A stretch of 64,000 bases of DNA, taken from contig NC_083869.1 of the NCBI RefSeq assembly GCF_032452875.1, positions 74,084,501 to 74,148,500 on the forward strand. Direction: 5' to 3'. A model generated the notes under the pieces. It was not told the origin of the DNA. It searched no databases and saw only the letters and a list, made by a program, of their open reading frames with translations. Made by a program: the position numbers and the translations under genes. Within the stretch, counting starts at the first letter, position 1. Each line of letters opens with the position of its first letter. This DNA is from Bos javanicus (lineage: Eukaryota > Chordata > Mammalia > Artiodactyla > Bovidae). Shown here one piece after another: positions 44,860-56,374 of this stretch.

Positions 44860-45062
44860 TAAGTGAGTGAATGAAGGTAGCTCAGGCGTGTCTGACTCTT
44901 TGTGACTCCATGAACTATACAGTCTATGGAATTCTCCAAGCCAGAATACTGGAGTGGGTAGCCTTCCTTTCCTTTCTCCAGGGGATCTTCCCAATTCGGT
45001 AATCAAACCAGGATCTCCTGCATTGCAGGTGGATTCTTTACTAACTGAGCTATGAGGGAAGC
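44860..45062 (-). mobile_element. Bov-tA SINE
   Basis: Antisense: TAGCTCAGGCGTGTCTGACT, GATCTTCCCAATTCGGTAAT, ACTGAGCTATGAGGGAAGC. Perfect 10-bp TSD CTGGGAACCT at 44,850-44,859 and 45,063-45,072. Confidence 0.92.
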
Positions 45063-45072
45063 CTGGGAACCT

Positions 45073-45679
45073 CAAAGGGTAGAGTATATTAGTATTTTGG
45101 GGAGTGGAAGAATGGGAGGGTCAGGGTAGGTGTAATGCAAGGATACAGAGAAGAGGGCAGAGGGCTGGGAATACAAGAAGGGCAAGGGGCCTAGAGAGAG
45201 CAGGGAGGCGCAGTGGGGCCGGGAGTCAGGTGGATTCCAAGGGGAGAGTCTTGGGCTCCTTTCTTGGTGTTCCCAAGTTCCTTACACTTCCTCTTCTTTT
45301 TCTCCCAGTGTCCTGATTGGAGCAGCTCTTGGCAGATGGTCCAGTATCGAGTCTTCGGGAGAGTCTGAGGCTGAGGAGTGACTGTGGTGAACAAGTACAG
45401 GGCTTGTTCGCATGTTCATTGTGTGAGCCTGGGGCATAGTCATCAGGGGCAGAAAGATCTCCTTTTGAACAATGGTGTCACGATAGTGAAACAGAGCAGT
45501 TCCTTCTCCTTACCATGTCCTCCTCTTGCCTTTTGTCTGTAGAAAAACTTTAGTCAAAGAGTATATTTAATCAGCAAAGTGAAAAATATAAATAAATAAA
45601 TAACAGGACAAGATAATAATAGTTGAGTTATTAAGCATTGTTAAGGACTTTTAGTTCCATCTCAAGGGCTATAGATAAT
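45073..45679. other. No recognisable feature; ATAAATAAATA tract near 45,590
   Basis: The left part (45,100-45,250) is purine-rich and moderately GC-rich. I see no supported gene or repeat family. Confidence 0.35.
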
Positions 45680-46290
45680 ATTCTGAGCCATCTCCTGTGA
45701 GCTGTCTTGTAGATATTGAAACCCCCACCAGGTGGAAAAAGTTAATTACATGATGACCAGATTGTAGCTATGACATAAGCTGCCACAATCCTGAGAACTG
45801 CCCTTAAGGAAATGGGAACAAACTGCCCCTGGAACTGAAGACTAACAACACTTGAAACAATCAAGATGATGTTGGTCAGACACCACGTGGCCAACTTCAA
45901 GATGACTATTGGAGCTGACCGTGCTCTTTCTGTATGTAGCCCCTTCCCTCCACCTATACAACTCCGGAAACTCCCCTTTTAAAGCTCTTTCTCACTGATT
46001 GGCTGTTAAACAGATGGCTGTTTTCTGATTTTGCTATATATTTTGGGAATTGTCCTAGCACTTTTACTGAGATCATTCCTCCCCCCTCTTCCCATCTCCT
46101 GCTAAGCCTCGAGAGTCATGGACTCCTGGACTTACCCAGGTGACACAGAGAAAACAAGGACAAACATCTGGAACATGACTGACATCATGGGCCCAAGAAA
46201 TTTGTTGTTTTAGTCCAGCCAAGGAACTAACACTCAAAGAGTTTTAAAGCCTTAATTTCCCTCTCAATATCAACTGTCAGACACATTCAG
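45680..46290 (+). mobile_element. Probable endogenous-retrovirus LTR (solo)
   Basis: CCCCACCAGGTGGAAAAAGT, GACATAAGCTGCCACAATCC, AGAACTGCCCTTAAGGAAAT, GGCCAACTTCAAGATGACTA and AAGCTCTTTCTCACTGATTG form a pattern that I associate with a ruminant LTR. No gag, pol or env sequence adjoins it, so a solo LTR is likely. Borders, orientation and family are uncertain. Confidence 0.45.
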
Positions 46291-46493
46291 CCACTTGTAG
46301 TAATAGGCTGCATTCAACTATAAAAAGGGCCATTGTCAAAACGACCTGAGAAATATTTCTAACGATTCTTTTAGGGCTTCTACCTGGTGCACACTCATTC
46401 CCTCTTGAAGCCTCTTGGCAAGTTAAGGTATGTGGCCCAGGCTGGAGAACCTGCTCACACTTCCCAGTTGGTCCACTGTACTTTGGATATCAA

Positions 46494-47008
46494 CAGATCA
46501 GATCAGATCAGATTGGTCGCTCAGTCGTGTCCAACTCTTTGCGACCCCATGAATCACAGCACGCCAGGCCTCCCTGTCCATCACCAACTCCCGGAGTTCA
46601 CCCAGACTCACGTCCATCGAGTTAGTGATGCCATCAGCCATCTCATCCTCTGTCGTCCCCTTCTCCTCCTGCCCCCAATCCCTCCCAGCATCAGAGTCTT
46701 TTCCAATGAGTCAACTCTTCGCATGAGGTGGCCAAAGTACTGGAGTTTCAGCTTTAGCATCATTCCCTCCAAAGAAATCCCAGGGCTGATCTCCTTCAGA
46801 ATGGACTGGTTGGATCTCCTTGCAGTCCAAGGGACTCTCAAGAGTCTTCTCCAACACCACAGTTCAAAAGCATCAATTCTTCAGAGCTCAGCCTTCTTCA
46901 CAGTCCAACTCTCACATCCATACATGACCACAGGAAAAACCATAGCCTTGACTAGATGAACCTTTGCTGGCAGAGTAATGTCTCTGCTTTTGAATATGCT
47001 ATCTAGGT
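46494..47008 (-). mobile_element. BovB 3' end, GATCA-tail type
   Basis: Antisense, tail AGATCAGATCAGATCAGATT. 46,608-46,841 minus has an open C-terminal frame until an indel at 46,635 (ATGCCATCAGCC lacks a base relative to the other copies). Otherwise close to the copies at 31,808 and 42,861. Confidence 0.92.
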
Positions 47009-47470
47009 ATCATAGTGCTTCTTAAATCTACACGTGTCTGTCCCAACACCCAACATCCTTACATCAAAGTAAGGTACATGCTGAAGTTTCATAAACAGCA
47101 TTGAGAAACTGTAGAAAAGGTGGCAGATCTCATCCCTATAGTGCATAGAGTTACATGAACCCCAAAATACAGGCAAGGAGTTTAGATACCACCATGGCCT
47201 TGGGCAGAGAAAGGCAGGAAGAAAGAAAAAGCACAGAGCTATCAGTCATATGTGAGGGAGAAGGAAATCACAAAGTCAGAGTGTAGACTCCGCCTGGCAT
47301 CTGGTGCCTTGTAGATCCTGCTCCAATTGCATATGAATGTTTTCCCCAACACATCCCTTTTGATGTGGAAAATTTCAGGACTTGAAGGAGAAGCAAGGGT
47401 GACTTGCTACAAACTCAAAAGGTGCATGCCACATCCATGGCATTCATCACAACGTCAATGACTAAGTTTA
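47009..47470. other. No recognisable feature
   Basis: Apparently single-copy; no call. Confidence 0.4.
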
Positions 47471-47482
47471 AAGAGAAGTGAA

Positions 47483-47839
47483 TGTGGAATCTAAAGAGAT
47501 GATACACATGAACTTATTTACAAAACAGAAACAAACTCACAGACTTACACAGTGAACTTATGGTTATGGGTTGGGGGGGGGGGCAAAGAGGGGAAGGGAT
47601 AGTTAGCAAGTTTGGGATGGATGTGTATACACTGCTATATTTAAAATGAATAACAAATAAGGACCTACTATATAGTACAGGGAACTCTACTCAATGTTAT
47701 ATGGCAGCCTGGATGGGAGACGAGTTTGGGGAGAGAATAGGAACATGTATATGTATAACTGAATCACATATGTATAACTGAAAACTAGCACAGTATTGTT
47801 AATTGGCTGTACTCCAATATAAAATAAGGAGTTAAAAAT
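47483..47839 (+). mobile_element. L1 3' UTR fragment
   Basis: TGTGGAATCTAAAGAGATGA, ACTTATTTACAAAACAGAAA, ACCTACTATATAGTACAGGG and a weak A-rich end. Perfect 12-bp TSD AAGAGAAGTGAA at 47,471-47,482 and 47,840-47,851. Contains an 11-G run at 47,573-47,583. Confidence 0.85.
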
Positions 47840-47851
47840 AAGAGAAGTGAA

Positions 47852-48944
47852 CATTATGTTCAAGGAATAAAATGCCTGCTGACTGCATTTTCTTCCCCAG
47901 TTATACCAAATGAACATTTTCCCATTTCACTCAGCTATGCTGAATTCCAAGCCCAGTGTCCTTTTTTAAGATCCCCAATTAATCACCTGACAGGAGGAAG
48001 GCAGGGGGTGTGGGTGGGCAATGAGTTGGTAGGAGAAGGGTAGTAAGGAAATTGGCAAGGAAATACACAATTGCAACTGTGTGAGAGGCTTTTCAGAAAA
48101 CATAGGCAGTGTTTGCTGTCTACTCCATTTGTTGAAAGGAAACAACAGGAAACCCAGCAATGGACCCAGGTGACCACATGCATCTAAAGCACTCTTAGCA
48201 TCCCCTCTGCTGAGTCTGTGCTGGCCGTACAATTTGGGAGGCTGAAGCTGGAGAAAACACAGTTAGGAGTTTTAGTTTTCAAATTATGAAACATTTACCT
48301 GGTTCTTGAAAGAGAAAGATGTGTGCCTGGCAGAAGCTGAGCCCACCTGGGTACTGCCCAGAGTCATTCCTCTCTTGTATCATTTAGTATCTCAACATCA
48401 CATGTCTGCAGGGACCATGAGCACCTGGAAACATCCCACAAGTCCCCAAGCATGAAACTTCATTGGTTTCTCTCTCTTAAGACTTTCTTCCTTTGTCTTT
48501 CCCTGAAGAGAGAGCAAAGAAGAGGCATGCATTCCAATTGCCTATTTAGGGAGGCAAAAAGGCTGCTTTTGAATTTCAAGTTCAACATCTACTAACACAA
48601 CTGTGTATCTTAGGAAGATTGTTTCCTTAAATGTAGTCATTTTTTTCTTTCTCCTTTTGCAAATAGCATTAAGTGGGGACATATCATACTTTCTTAAGTT
48701 CCTTCTGTCTGATTTCAGTTGAACAAAATATTAGTTAGTCATCTACTTCATCATTTAATAATGTCTTATTAGATATTGATTATATGCAAATCGTTTTGCT
48801 AGCCCCAGGAAATAAAGATGATGAAGGCATGGTTGCTGTCCTCAAGGAACTCCAAATATCGAAGGATCCCTGACAGTCACAAGAGAATGGAAACCATAGC
48901 CTATGATGCCTCCCCAATACACAATAAACTAAAACAGAAAAATT
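47852..48944. other. Mostly unassigned; L2-like trace near 48,770-48,860
   Basis: TGATGAAGGCATGGTTGCTG, TCCTCAAGGAACTCC resembles the L2-like pattern elsewhere in the window. The rest shows nothing recognisable. Confidence 0.3.
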
Positions 48945-49075
48945 GGGACCTCCCTGGTGGGCCAATGGCTAAGGACTCTGTGCTTCAAATGCAGTGAGTG
49001 AGGGCTTAATACCTGGTTGTGGAACTGAGATCCCACATTCTGTACAGCCAAAAAATAGATAAACAAAAAATAAAG
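48945..49075 (+). mobile_element. CHR-type tRNA-derived SINE
   Basis: GGGACCTCCCTGGTGGGCCA, ATGGCTAAGGACTCTGTGCT, then GGAACTGAGATCCCACATTC and an A-rich tail: the cetartiodactyl CHR-2-like family. Diverged; no clean TSD. Confidence 0.75.
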
Positions 49076-49099
49076 CTGAGAAACTAATCTCTTTCAGGT

Positions 49100-49200
49100 C
49101 ATTTGTCATGCTTAGCCATTCATTAATTAAGCTATTCATTAATACAACAAATATTTATTAAGCATGTACTAAGTGTCAGAAACTCTCATGAAACTTGCAT
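49100..49200 (+). mobile_element. Ancient L2-type fragment
   Basis: TTCATTAATACAACAAATAT, TTATTAAGCATGTACTAAGT, GTCAGAAACTC follow the common L2-like motif. The BovB at 49,235 begins beside it. Confidence 0.4.
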
Positions 49201-49234
49201 TTATGTCCTATAGTGATAGGATGTAGGATGGTCA

Positions 49235-50815
49235 CAATAAAGGGCAGAAATGCTATGGACCTAACAGAAGCAGGAGATATTAAGAAGAGGTGGCAAGAAT
49301 ATACAGAACTATGCAAAAAATATCTTAATAACCTAGATAACCACTATGGTGTGATCACTCACCTGGAGCCAGACATCGTGGAGTGTGAAGTCAAGCGGAC
49401 CTTAGGAAGCATTACTATGAGCAAAGCTAGTGGAGGTCATAGAATTCCAGCTGAGCGATTTCAAATCCTAAAAGATGATGCTGTGAAAGTGCTGCACTCA
49501 ATATGCCAGCAAATTTGGAAAACTCAGCAAAGGTCAGTTTTCACTCCAATCCCAAAGAAAGACAATGCCAAAAATTGAATTTGACATTGAATTCATCACA
49601 CACACTAGCAAAGCAATGCTCAAAATTCTCCAAGTCAGGCTTCAATAGTACATGAACCGAGAACTTCCAGATATTCAAGCTGGATTTAGAAAAGGTAGAG
49701 GAACCAGAGATCAAATTGCCAACATTTACTGGATCATATAAAAAGAAAGAGAATTCCAGAAAAACATCAACTTCTGCTTTATTGACTACGTTAAAGCTTC
49801 TAACTGTGTGGATCACAGCAAACTGTGGAAAATTCTTCAAGAGATGGGTATACCAGACCACCATACCTGCTTCCTGAGAAATCTGTGTGCAGGTCAAGAA
49901 GAAACAGTTAGAAGTGGGCATGGAACATGGACTGGTTTCAAATTGGGAAAGGAGTATGTCAAGGCTGTATATTGTCACCCTGCTTATTTAACTTATATGC
50001 AGAGTACCTCATGAAATGCCTGGCTGGATGAAGCACAAGCTGGAATCAGATTGCCAAAAGAAACATCAATAACCTCAGATATGCAGATGACACCATCCTT
50101 ATGGCAGAAAGTGATAAGAAACTAGAAAGCCTCTTGATGAAAATGAAAGAGGAGAGTGAAAAAGTGGCTTAAAACTCAACATTCAAAAAACTAAGATCAT
50201 GGCACCCAGTCCCATCACTTCATGACAAATAGATGGGGAAACAATGGAAACAGTGACAGGCTTTATTTTCTTGGGCTCCAAAATCACTGCAAATGCTAAC
50301 TTGAAGTTAAAAGATGCTTGGTCCTTGGAAGAAAAGCTATGAACAACCTAGACAGCATATTAAAAAGCAGAGACATTACTTTGCCAACAAAGGTCCATCT
50401 GGTCAAAGCTATGGTTTTCCCAGTAGTCATGTTGGATATGAGAGTTGGACAATAAAGAAAGCTGAATGCTGAAGAATTGATGCTTTTGAACTGTGGTGTT
50501 AGAGAAGACTCTCGAGAGTCCCTTGGACTGCAAGGAGATCAAACCAATCCATCCTAAAGGACTTTTTCTGAAGTTGAAACTCTGATACTTTGGCCACCTG
50601 ATGTGAAGAGCTGAGTCATTAGAAAAGACTCTGATGCTGGGAAAGATTGAAAGCAGGAGGAGAAGGGGACAACAGAGGATGAGATGGTTGGATGGCATCA
50701 CTTGATGAACATGAGTCTGAGCATTCTCTGGGAGTTGGTGATGGACAGGGAAGCATGGCGTGCTACAGTTGCAGGGTCACAAAGAGTTGGATACAACTGA
50801 GCACTGAACTGAATG
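49235..50815 (+). mobile_element. BovB LINE, 1.6-kb sense copy
   Basis: Begins upstream of the RT fingers (GRNAMDLTEAGDIKKRWQEY) and runs to a CACTGAACTGAATGACAC end. Motif A reads FIDYVKASNCVDH near 49,780 (disturbed) and YADDTILMAES survives near 50,076. Stops and small indels (for example a loss near 49,536 removing the QQWPQDWK part) break the ORF. Second-longest BovB of the window; old. Confidence 0.92.
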
Positions 50816-51521
50816 ACACAGGCAATATGTAATAAGGTCAGTTAAGGGAATAGAGAGAGATATTGCAGTTGGATACAGTGACAGTTGAACACAGAGTGAG
50901 TGAGCCTTATAAATATCAGGTGTCTGCATGGCAGAGGGCCTGAGGAATGAATGAAATTGACGTGCTCAATGGGCAGCCAGGAAGCCAGCAAGGCTGAAGA
51001 AGAGGAAGAGGAAGTAATGAGGAAGAGAGGAAGTGAAGGTTTCTTATACATGGAGACATGGTTGTGTAGGTCCTGGTAAATAATCGGGGTTTTACAGAGT
51101 TGCTAAAAACAAACAAACAAACCTGGAGACAGATGAATATATAGTAAGTGTCATTTAACATAATGTGACAGTACAATCAAATAATTCTATCTCTGTTTCC
51201 AAATTTTATGGCTACCCTGAATAAGGAAAAATGTGGGCAACTCCTGGTGAGTTTTGAGCAGAAGAGAGGCACGGGAAGAAGGCATTTATAGGGCTTCATA
51301 GTATGCTGTCTCTCAAATGTACCATACTGGCCTAATGATTATTCTGAGATCAAGATAATTGAGAAAAAGCACACACAAGTCAGCCCCCTGTCTACCAGGA
51401 AGAGCAAGACTGTTATTGTCCTTAATCACCCTGGAGATAAGTCTAGATGCTTATTAGCCCAGAGATGGTCCCAGAAGAATCTATGTAGCAAATATTGCTA
51501 GAAATGCCCTTACTCTGCATC
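50816..51521. other. Unassigned; purine-rich tract 50,985-51,050
   Basis: GAAGAAGAGGAAGAGGAAGT-type polypurine within otherwise unrecognised sequence. Confidence 0.4.
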
Positions 51522-51934
51522 TGTTACTGTTGTCACTAGGTCATAGACAATTCTTTGTGACTTCAAGGACTGTAGCATGTCAGGCTTCCCCATCCTTTAC
51601 TATCTCCCAGAGTTTGCTCAAACTCATGTCCATTGAATCAATGATGCTATCTAACCATCTTATCCTCTGTCACCCCTTTCTCCTCCTGTCTTCAATCTTT
51701 CCCAGATTCAGGGTCTTTTTCAATGAGTTGGATCTTCGCATCTGGTGGCCAAAGTATTGGAGCTTCAGCTTCAGCATCAATCTTTCCAATGAATAATCAG
51801 GGTTGATTTCCTTTAGGATTAACTGGTTTGATCTCCTTGCTGTTCAAGGGAATCTCCAAGGGTCTCCTCCAGCACCACAATCTGGAAGCATCAATTCTTT
51901 GGCACTCAGCCTTCTTTTTGGTCCAACTCTCACA
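51522..51934 (-). mobile_element. BovB 3' end, diverged
   Basis: Antisense: TGCTCAAACTCATGTCCATT, GGCCAAAGTATTGGAGCTTC, TTTGGCACTCAGCCTTC. An old copy with a decayed tail and broken frames. Confidence 0.88.
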
Positions 51935-52375
51935 TTAGTTTCCTCCATATATTTACCTTCTCACAATTTGCTGCTCAAACTCAAAATCCCTTTCCTTTCT
52001 ATCTTGTCCTTTCTCTATGAAGTTAATATTCTTTTGTTAAGATGCTATTTAAGTTCAACTTCTAATTGCCTCTTGGAGTCACCATCACTGACATCTCCCA
52101 TGTGTATATGAATGCACACATGAATCAACTTCTATTTGTTTCCCTCGTGTTTATCTTTTTGTCAGCCTGATTTGTAGAGCCCTATCTGGAGAACGTATGA
52201 GGGTAGAGAGGGGAAAGAGTTAGGTTTTTCCTCTCCTACACTTTCCTTTGACCAAATCATTCCATCTACTCTGTTGGAAATAACCTGGAGGGTTGCAAGG
52301 ATGAAACAGCAAAAGCACGTGCTGGGCTGTGTAAATGGTTTTGATGGACTACGCTGGGAGGTTGGGCTTGAACGG
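51935..52375. other. No recognisable feature
   Basis: Unassigned sequence. Confidence 0.4.
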
Positions 52376-52700
52376 TGATGGTAAGAAGGGCAGATTCTAG
52401 ATATGTGTCAAACGTAGAGCTAAAAAGACTTGATGGTGGATTGTGATGCAGGATGAGAAATAAAATATAAGAAGGACAACTCCAGGCTTTTGTCTGAAGT
52501 GACTGGCAGCCAGGAGTAATTGTCAAGATGAGAAAGACTAAGGAAAGAGCATGTTTGGGGTGGGGCATCCCAAATGGAGATAAATGAAGAGTAGGTTTGG
52601 GTTTGTTGTATTTTAGAATAGAAAACAAGTGAAACCGATGAGTGGGCAGCTGGATGTAGGAGTCTGAGGTTTAAGGTGGAACTACTGGACTGACAGGGAA
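52376..52700 (+). mobile_element. Ancient mammal-wide repeat, unnamed
   Basis: GGCAGATTCTAGATATGTGT, CAGGCTTTTGTCTGAAGTGA and GGGCAGCTGGATGTAGGAGT resemble parts of the same old repeat as 34,560-35,260. Confidence is limited by divergence. Confidence 0.4.
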
Positions 52701-52965
52701 GTCCCCAGGAAATAAAGAGATGAGTGTGTGTTGAGCTGAACTGCCTGGCTGTGAGTAAGGTTGTCTTCCTAGTTCTGTTGTTCTCTTAACACTTGCATTT
52801 CCCAGTTAGACCTCAACAAAAAGTCAATTTTCCATACATCATTGACCTTTGGGTCTGATCACATGCAATTGAAATCGCAAAAGTTAAACTCATAAATGCC
52901 AAGAGCCAACAACAGAGTTGCAGGGGTTGTGATAGAAGAATGTGTAGAATGTGGGCACAAAAAAT

Positions 52966-53047
52966 AGAAATAGTCAATTTTGCTTTCTATGTGGCTTATT
53001 TATTTTAGAAATAGTAAATTTTGCTTTCTATGTGGCTTATTTATTTA
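52966..53047. repeat. 41-bp tandem duplication
   Basis: Two units (52,966-53,006 and 53,007-53,047) differ at only a base or two (AGTCAATTTT against AGTAAATTTT; the terminal base also differs). The near identity implies a recent local duplication. Confidence 0.9.
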
Positions 53048-53593
53048 TTTATTACCTGCTTTGTTCCCAACTATAATCCTCCAGTTGGTAAAATCTGTCT
53101 AAAACCCTCATTGTTTGCAGAAACTTAGACTAAGTGCCTAGGGATACAACAAAGAATTAAAGAGAAAATAGAGTCAGGAGTCTTCTAGTGGCTCACTTTG
53201 GTCAATGCATAGCTGCTGCAGACTTCTTAGATTTTTAGTTTTTCACCCACATTATCATTTAGCCCACAGGCTAAATCCAGGCAACAGACAAGTTTTGTTT
53301 GGTGAACATAATGTTGGCTTACATTTATGGAATCAAGAAAAATGGTACAGATTAACCTATTTCCAGGGCAGGAAGAGAGATGCAGACATAGAGAAGGGTC
53401 TTGTGGACACTGAGATTGGGAGTGGAGGCTGGAATGAATTAGGAGATGAGGACTGACATATATACACTATCAAGTATAAAACAGATAACTAGTGGGAAGC
53501 TGCTGTATAGCACAGGGAGCTCAGCTCAGTGTTTTGTGATGAACTGGAGGGAGAGAAGTGAGAGGGAGACTGAAGACAGAAGGTATATATGTA

Positions 53594-54177
53594 TCAGTTC
53601 AGTTCAGTCACTCAGTCATGTCCGACTCTTTGCGACCCCATGAACTGTAGCACACCAGGCCTCCCTGTCCATCACCAACTCCCGGAATTCACTCAAACTT
53701 ACATCCATCGAGTCGATGATGCCATCCAGCTATCTCATCCTCTGTCCTCCCCTTCTCCTCCTGCCCCCAATCCCTCCCAGCATCAGAGTCTTTTCCAATG
53801 AGTCAACTCTTCACATGAGGTGGCCAAAGTACTGGAGTTTCAGCTTTAGCATCATTCCTTCCAAAGAACACCCAGGGCTGATCTCCTTTAGAATGGACTG
53901 GTTGGATCTCCTTGCAGTCCAAGGGACTCTCAAGAGTCTTCTCCAACACCACAGTTCAAAAGCATCAATTCTTTGACGCTCAGCTTTCTTCCCAGTCCAA
54001 CTCTCACATCCATACATGACCACTGGAAAAACCATAACCTTGACTAGATGGACTTTTGTTGGCAAAGTAATGTCTCTGCTTTCGAATATGCTATCTAGGT
54101 TGGTCATAACTTTTCTTCCAAGGAGTAAGCGTCTTTTAGTTTCATGGCTGAAGTCACCATCTGCAGTGATTTTGGAG
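53594..54177 (-). mobile_element. BovB LINE, nested in L1
   Basis: Antisense from TCAGTTCAGTCACTCAG to GCAGTGATTTTGGAG. Encodes the C-terminal domain (MYGCESWTGKKAERQRIDAF). The TGA at the RRVDSLEK position (CpG decay) matches the copy at 32,760. Confidence 0.92.
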
Positions 54178-54222
54178 ATATATATATATATATATATATA
54201 TAGATATATATATATACATATA
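54177..54222 (+). repeat. TA microsatellite
   Basis: About twenty TA units with a GATA interruption, at the BovB/L1 junction. Confidence 0.9.
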
Positions 54223-54290
54223 GCTAATTTACGATGTTTTACAGCAGAAAATAACACTCTAAAGCAATTATACTCTAATTAAAAATGAAA

Positions 54291-55233
54291 ACAAATAAGT
54301 AATTAAAAATGGGAGATTTCCCACTCTACATTTCTGGTTCCTTTTGAAAAACTGGCCTGTTAATATTCTGAGCTTGATCACAACTATCCCAGGTAGATCA
54401 CAACTATCCCTTCAGTCTTTAGCTTGCTAAAATTCACACATGGCCTACTTTATTGATTTAAATTACCTGAGTGAGCCTTAGGGACAATGAAGTTTGCAAT
54501 CATTGACCCATGAAGTTTAATGATCAGATAAATTATTATAACTTAAATCTTCTTTCAACACAACCCATGTGGCTCACCCATAAACATTTTTCAAGAGGAG
54601 AAATTGACTTCTTCTATGTGTTATATTGTTCCAAATGCTCATTTGCATGGTATAAAATTTCACTTAAACTTATTTTTGATATGTCAAAACAAGATGCATA
54701 TGGTTCTAATCAAGTTAGTAAATACATATTGCCATAGCTTCCAAAGACAGAGTATTGTAAAAATCTGATTACTTGACTCACTTGGCAGTACATATCCACC
54801 TATTGGATTAGACATCTGAACCTACCATGCTACAATCTCTGAAATGGCTTTCATTAGTTGGTTCATTTATTCATTTACCTACTCTATTTTGACGCCTTTT
54901 ATGTGTCATAACTGCTGGGAGATTGAGATTAGAAAGGAGTAAATTTGTTTCTCTGCCATTATGTTTCAGTAAGAAGTTAAATACAAAAGTAGAAAGCCAA
55001 AATCCAGTGGGATAAATTCTAGGAGAGTGTCAGCACAGTGTGCGATGGGACTGCAGAACAGAGGGTCTGAAACCAACGAGATCTTGTGGGACCCAGCCAG
55101 GTATAAAACTGCTTCTGCATCCCCTACTTCCTGTCTGTACAAAAAGACTTCAGCCCCCTCAAGTTCCAAAGAGCAGGCCCAAGAAGTTACTAATTAGGAA
55201 AGAGAGGGGATGCAGAAACAAAGAAGGCACAGT
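54291..55233. other. Unassigned; short tandem repeat and L2-like trace
   Basis: GATCACAACTATCCC is repeated in tandem near 54,377-54,411. 54,855-54,950 (TTCATTTATTCATTTACC...TTATGTGTCATAACTGCTGG) may be L2-like. Confidence 0.35.
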
Positions 55234-55242
55234 CAAGAAACA

Positions 55243-55423
55243 GTTTTTTTGTGTGTTTTTTTGTTTTGTTTTGTTTTTAAGAAGGATGCAATTTCATATT
55301 AAATTAGTGTGTGGGCTTAGTTGCCCCATGGCATGTGAGATCTTACTTCCTGGACCAGGGATCAAACCTGCATCCTCTGCATTGGAAGGCAGATTTGTAA
55401 CCACTAGACCACCAGGGAAGTTC
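55243..55423 (-). mobile_element. CHR-type tRNA-derived SINE
   Basis: Antisense: T/GTTTT-rich tail, TGGGCTTAGTTGCCCCATGG, ACCAGGGATCAAACCTGCAT, CACTAGACCACCAGGGAAGT. TSD CAAGAAACA at 55,234-55,242 and 55,424-55,432. Confidence 0.85.
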
Positions 55424-55499
55424 CAAGAAACAATAATTTTGTGGTAAAACAGAGCCCTAGTTTCTCCTCAATGGATAGCAATCTGATACATGTCTTTGA

Positions 55500-55800
55500 G
55501 TTGCTCTCTAGGAGCGAAGGCCCTCACCCAGGCAGAGGAGGATAACTTCAGGCTGAGCAGAAGATTCCTGTTACCTCATCACCAACCAGTCAGAAGAAAG
55601 TCATGCACCTTGCAGCCTTCACCCCAAATGCTGTCTTTAAAAAGTCTTCCCAGAAAACCATTCAGAGAGTTTGGGGCTTTTGGACAGAGAATGCTCCTTT
55701 CTTGGCCCTATAATAAACCTCTGCTCCAAACTCTGATGTTTCTGTTTGTTTCAGTGTGCATTGGGCACACGAACTTAAACTTGGGTTCAACAACAGGACC
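55500..55800 (+). mobile_element. Probable endogenous-retrovirus LTR end
   Basis: CCCTATAATAAACCTCTGCT (poly(A) signal AATAAA), then CTCTGATGTTTCTGTTTGTT and GGGCACACGAACTTAAACTT, ending near CAACAACA: a typical R/U5-like LTR 3' part. No internal viral sequence beside it. Family and 5' border uncertain. Confidence 0.5.
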
Positions 55801-55980
55801 AATTATCTCATTAAATAAGGAGCTCCAGTGTGGGTAACTTCTGAGGTTCTTTGTTCTTACCAGTTGAATGAATATCGAGGATCTTTTGGAACCGTGCTAC
55901 TGTTTTGTGTTGGTGTGTGATGGGCCTGTGTCAGATTTCATTTAAAGGTGTTCTCTCTTTCTCTTCTCATTTTACTGCTA

Positions 55981-56045
55981 GACAGATGGAAGGAGGAGAA
56001 AGGAAGAAAGAGATGGAGGAAAAGAGAGGGAGGGAGAGGTTAAAA
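55981..56045 (+). repeat. Polypurine low-complexity tract
   Basis: About 65 bases of GGAGGAGAAAGGAAG-type sequence. Confidence 0.75.
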
Positions 56046-56098
56046 GGATTTATTTTAAGGTGGTTTCTAGAGATAGGTTTATGTAACACTTTGCTACA

Positions 56099-56327
56099 TA
56101 GCTTCCCTGGTGGCTCAGAGGTTAAAGCATCTGACTGCAATGTGGGAGACCCAGATTCGATTCCTGGGTCAGGAAGTTCCCCTGGAGAAGGAAATGGCAA
56201 CCCACTCTAGTATTCTCGCCTGGAGAATCCCATGGATGGAGGAGCCTGGTAGGCTACAGTCCATGGGGTTGCAAAGAGTCGGACACGACTGAGCGACTTC
56301 ACTTTCTTTCTTCTTTCTTTCTTTTTT
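56099..56327 (+). mobile_element. Bov-tA SINE with TTTC tail
   Basis: Head GCTTCCCTGGTGGCTCAGAG, complete body with retained CpGs (GGACACGACTGAGCGACTTC) and a TTTC-repeat tail. TSD TTTGCTACA at 56,090-56,098 and 56,328-56,336. Relatively young. Confidence 0.93.
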
Positions 56328-56374
56328 TTTGCTACACAACAGGGAACTTTTCTGTCTCACAAGAAGTTCTGAGC

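Larger units (their letters stand above)
53313..54290 (+). mobile_element. L1 3' UTR hosting a BovB
   Basis: Left part 53,313-53,593 (CCTATTTCCAGGGCAGGAAG, GCTGTATAGCACAGGGAGCT) and right part from 54,178 (ATAGCTAATTTACG, AAAGCAATTATACTCTAATT, A-rich). The junction lies in the L1's own GTATATATGTA zone, now expanded into a TA repeat. Confidence 0.8.

Noticed and set aside
45680..46290. Intact endogenous retrovirus
   Set aside because: Only LTR-like sequence is seen; no gag, pol or env frame and no second LTR nearby. The LTR-like piece at 55,500 is of a different type.
52678..52707. Third CHR SINE fragment (CAGGGAAGTCCCC)
   Set aside because: Only about 25 bases resemble the SINE head, too few to separate from chance.
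55040..55447. 135-codon frame as a gene
   Set aside because: Much of it reads through the antisense CHR SINE and its T-rich tail; no motif or independent support.
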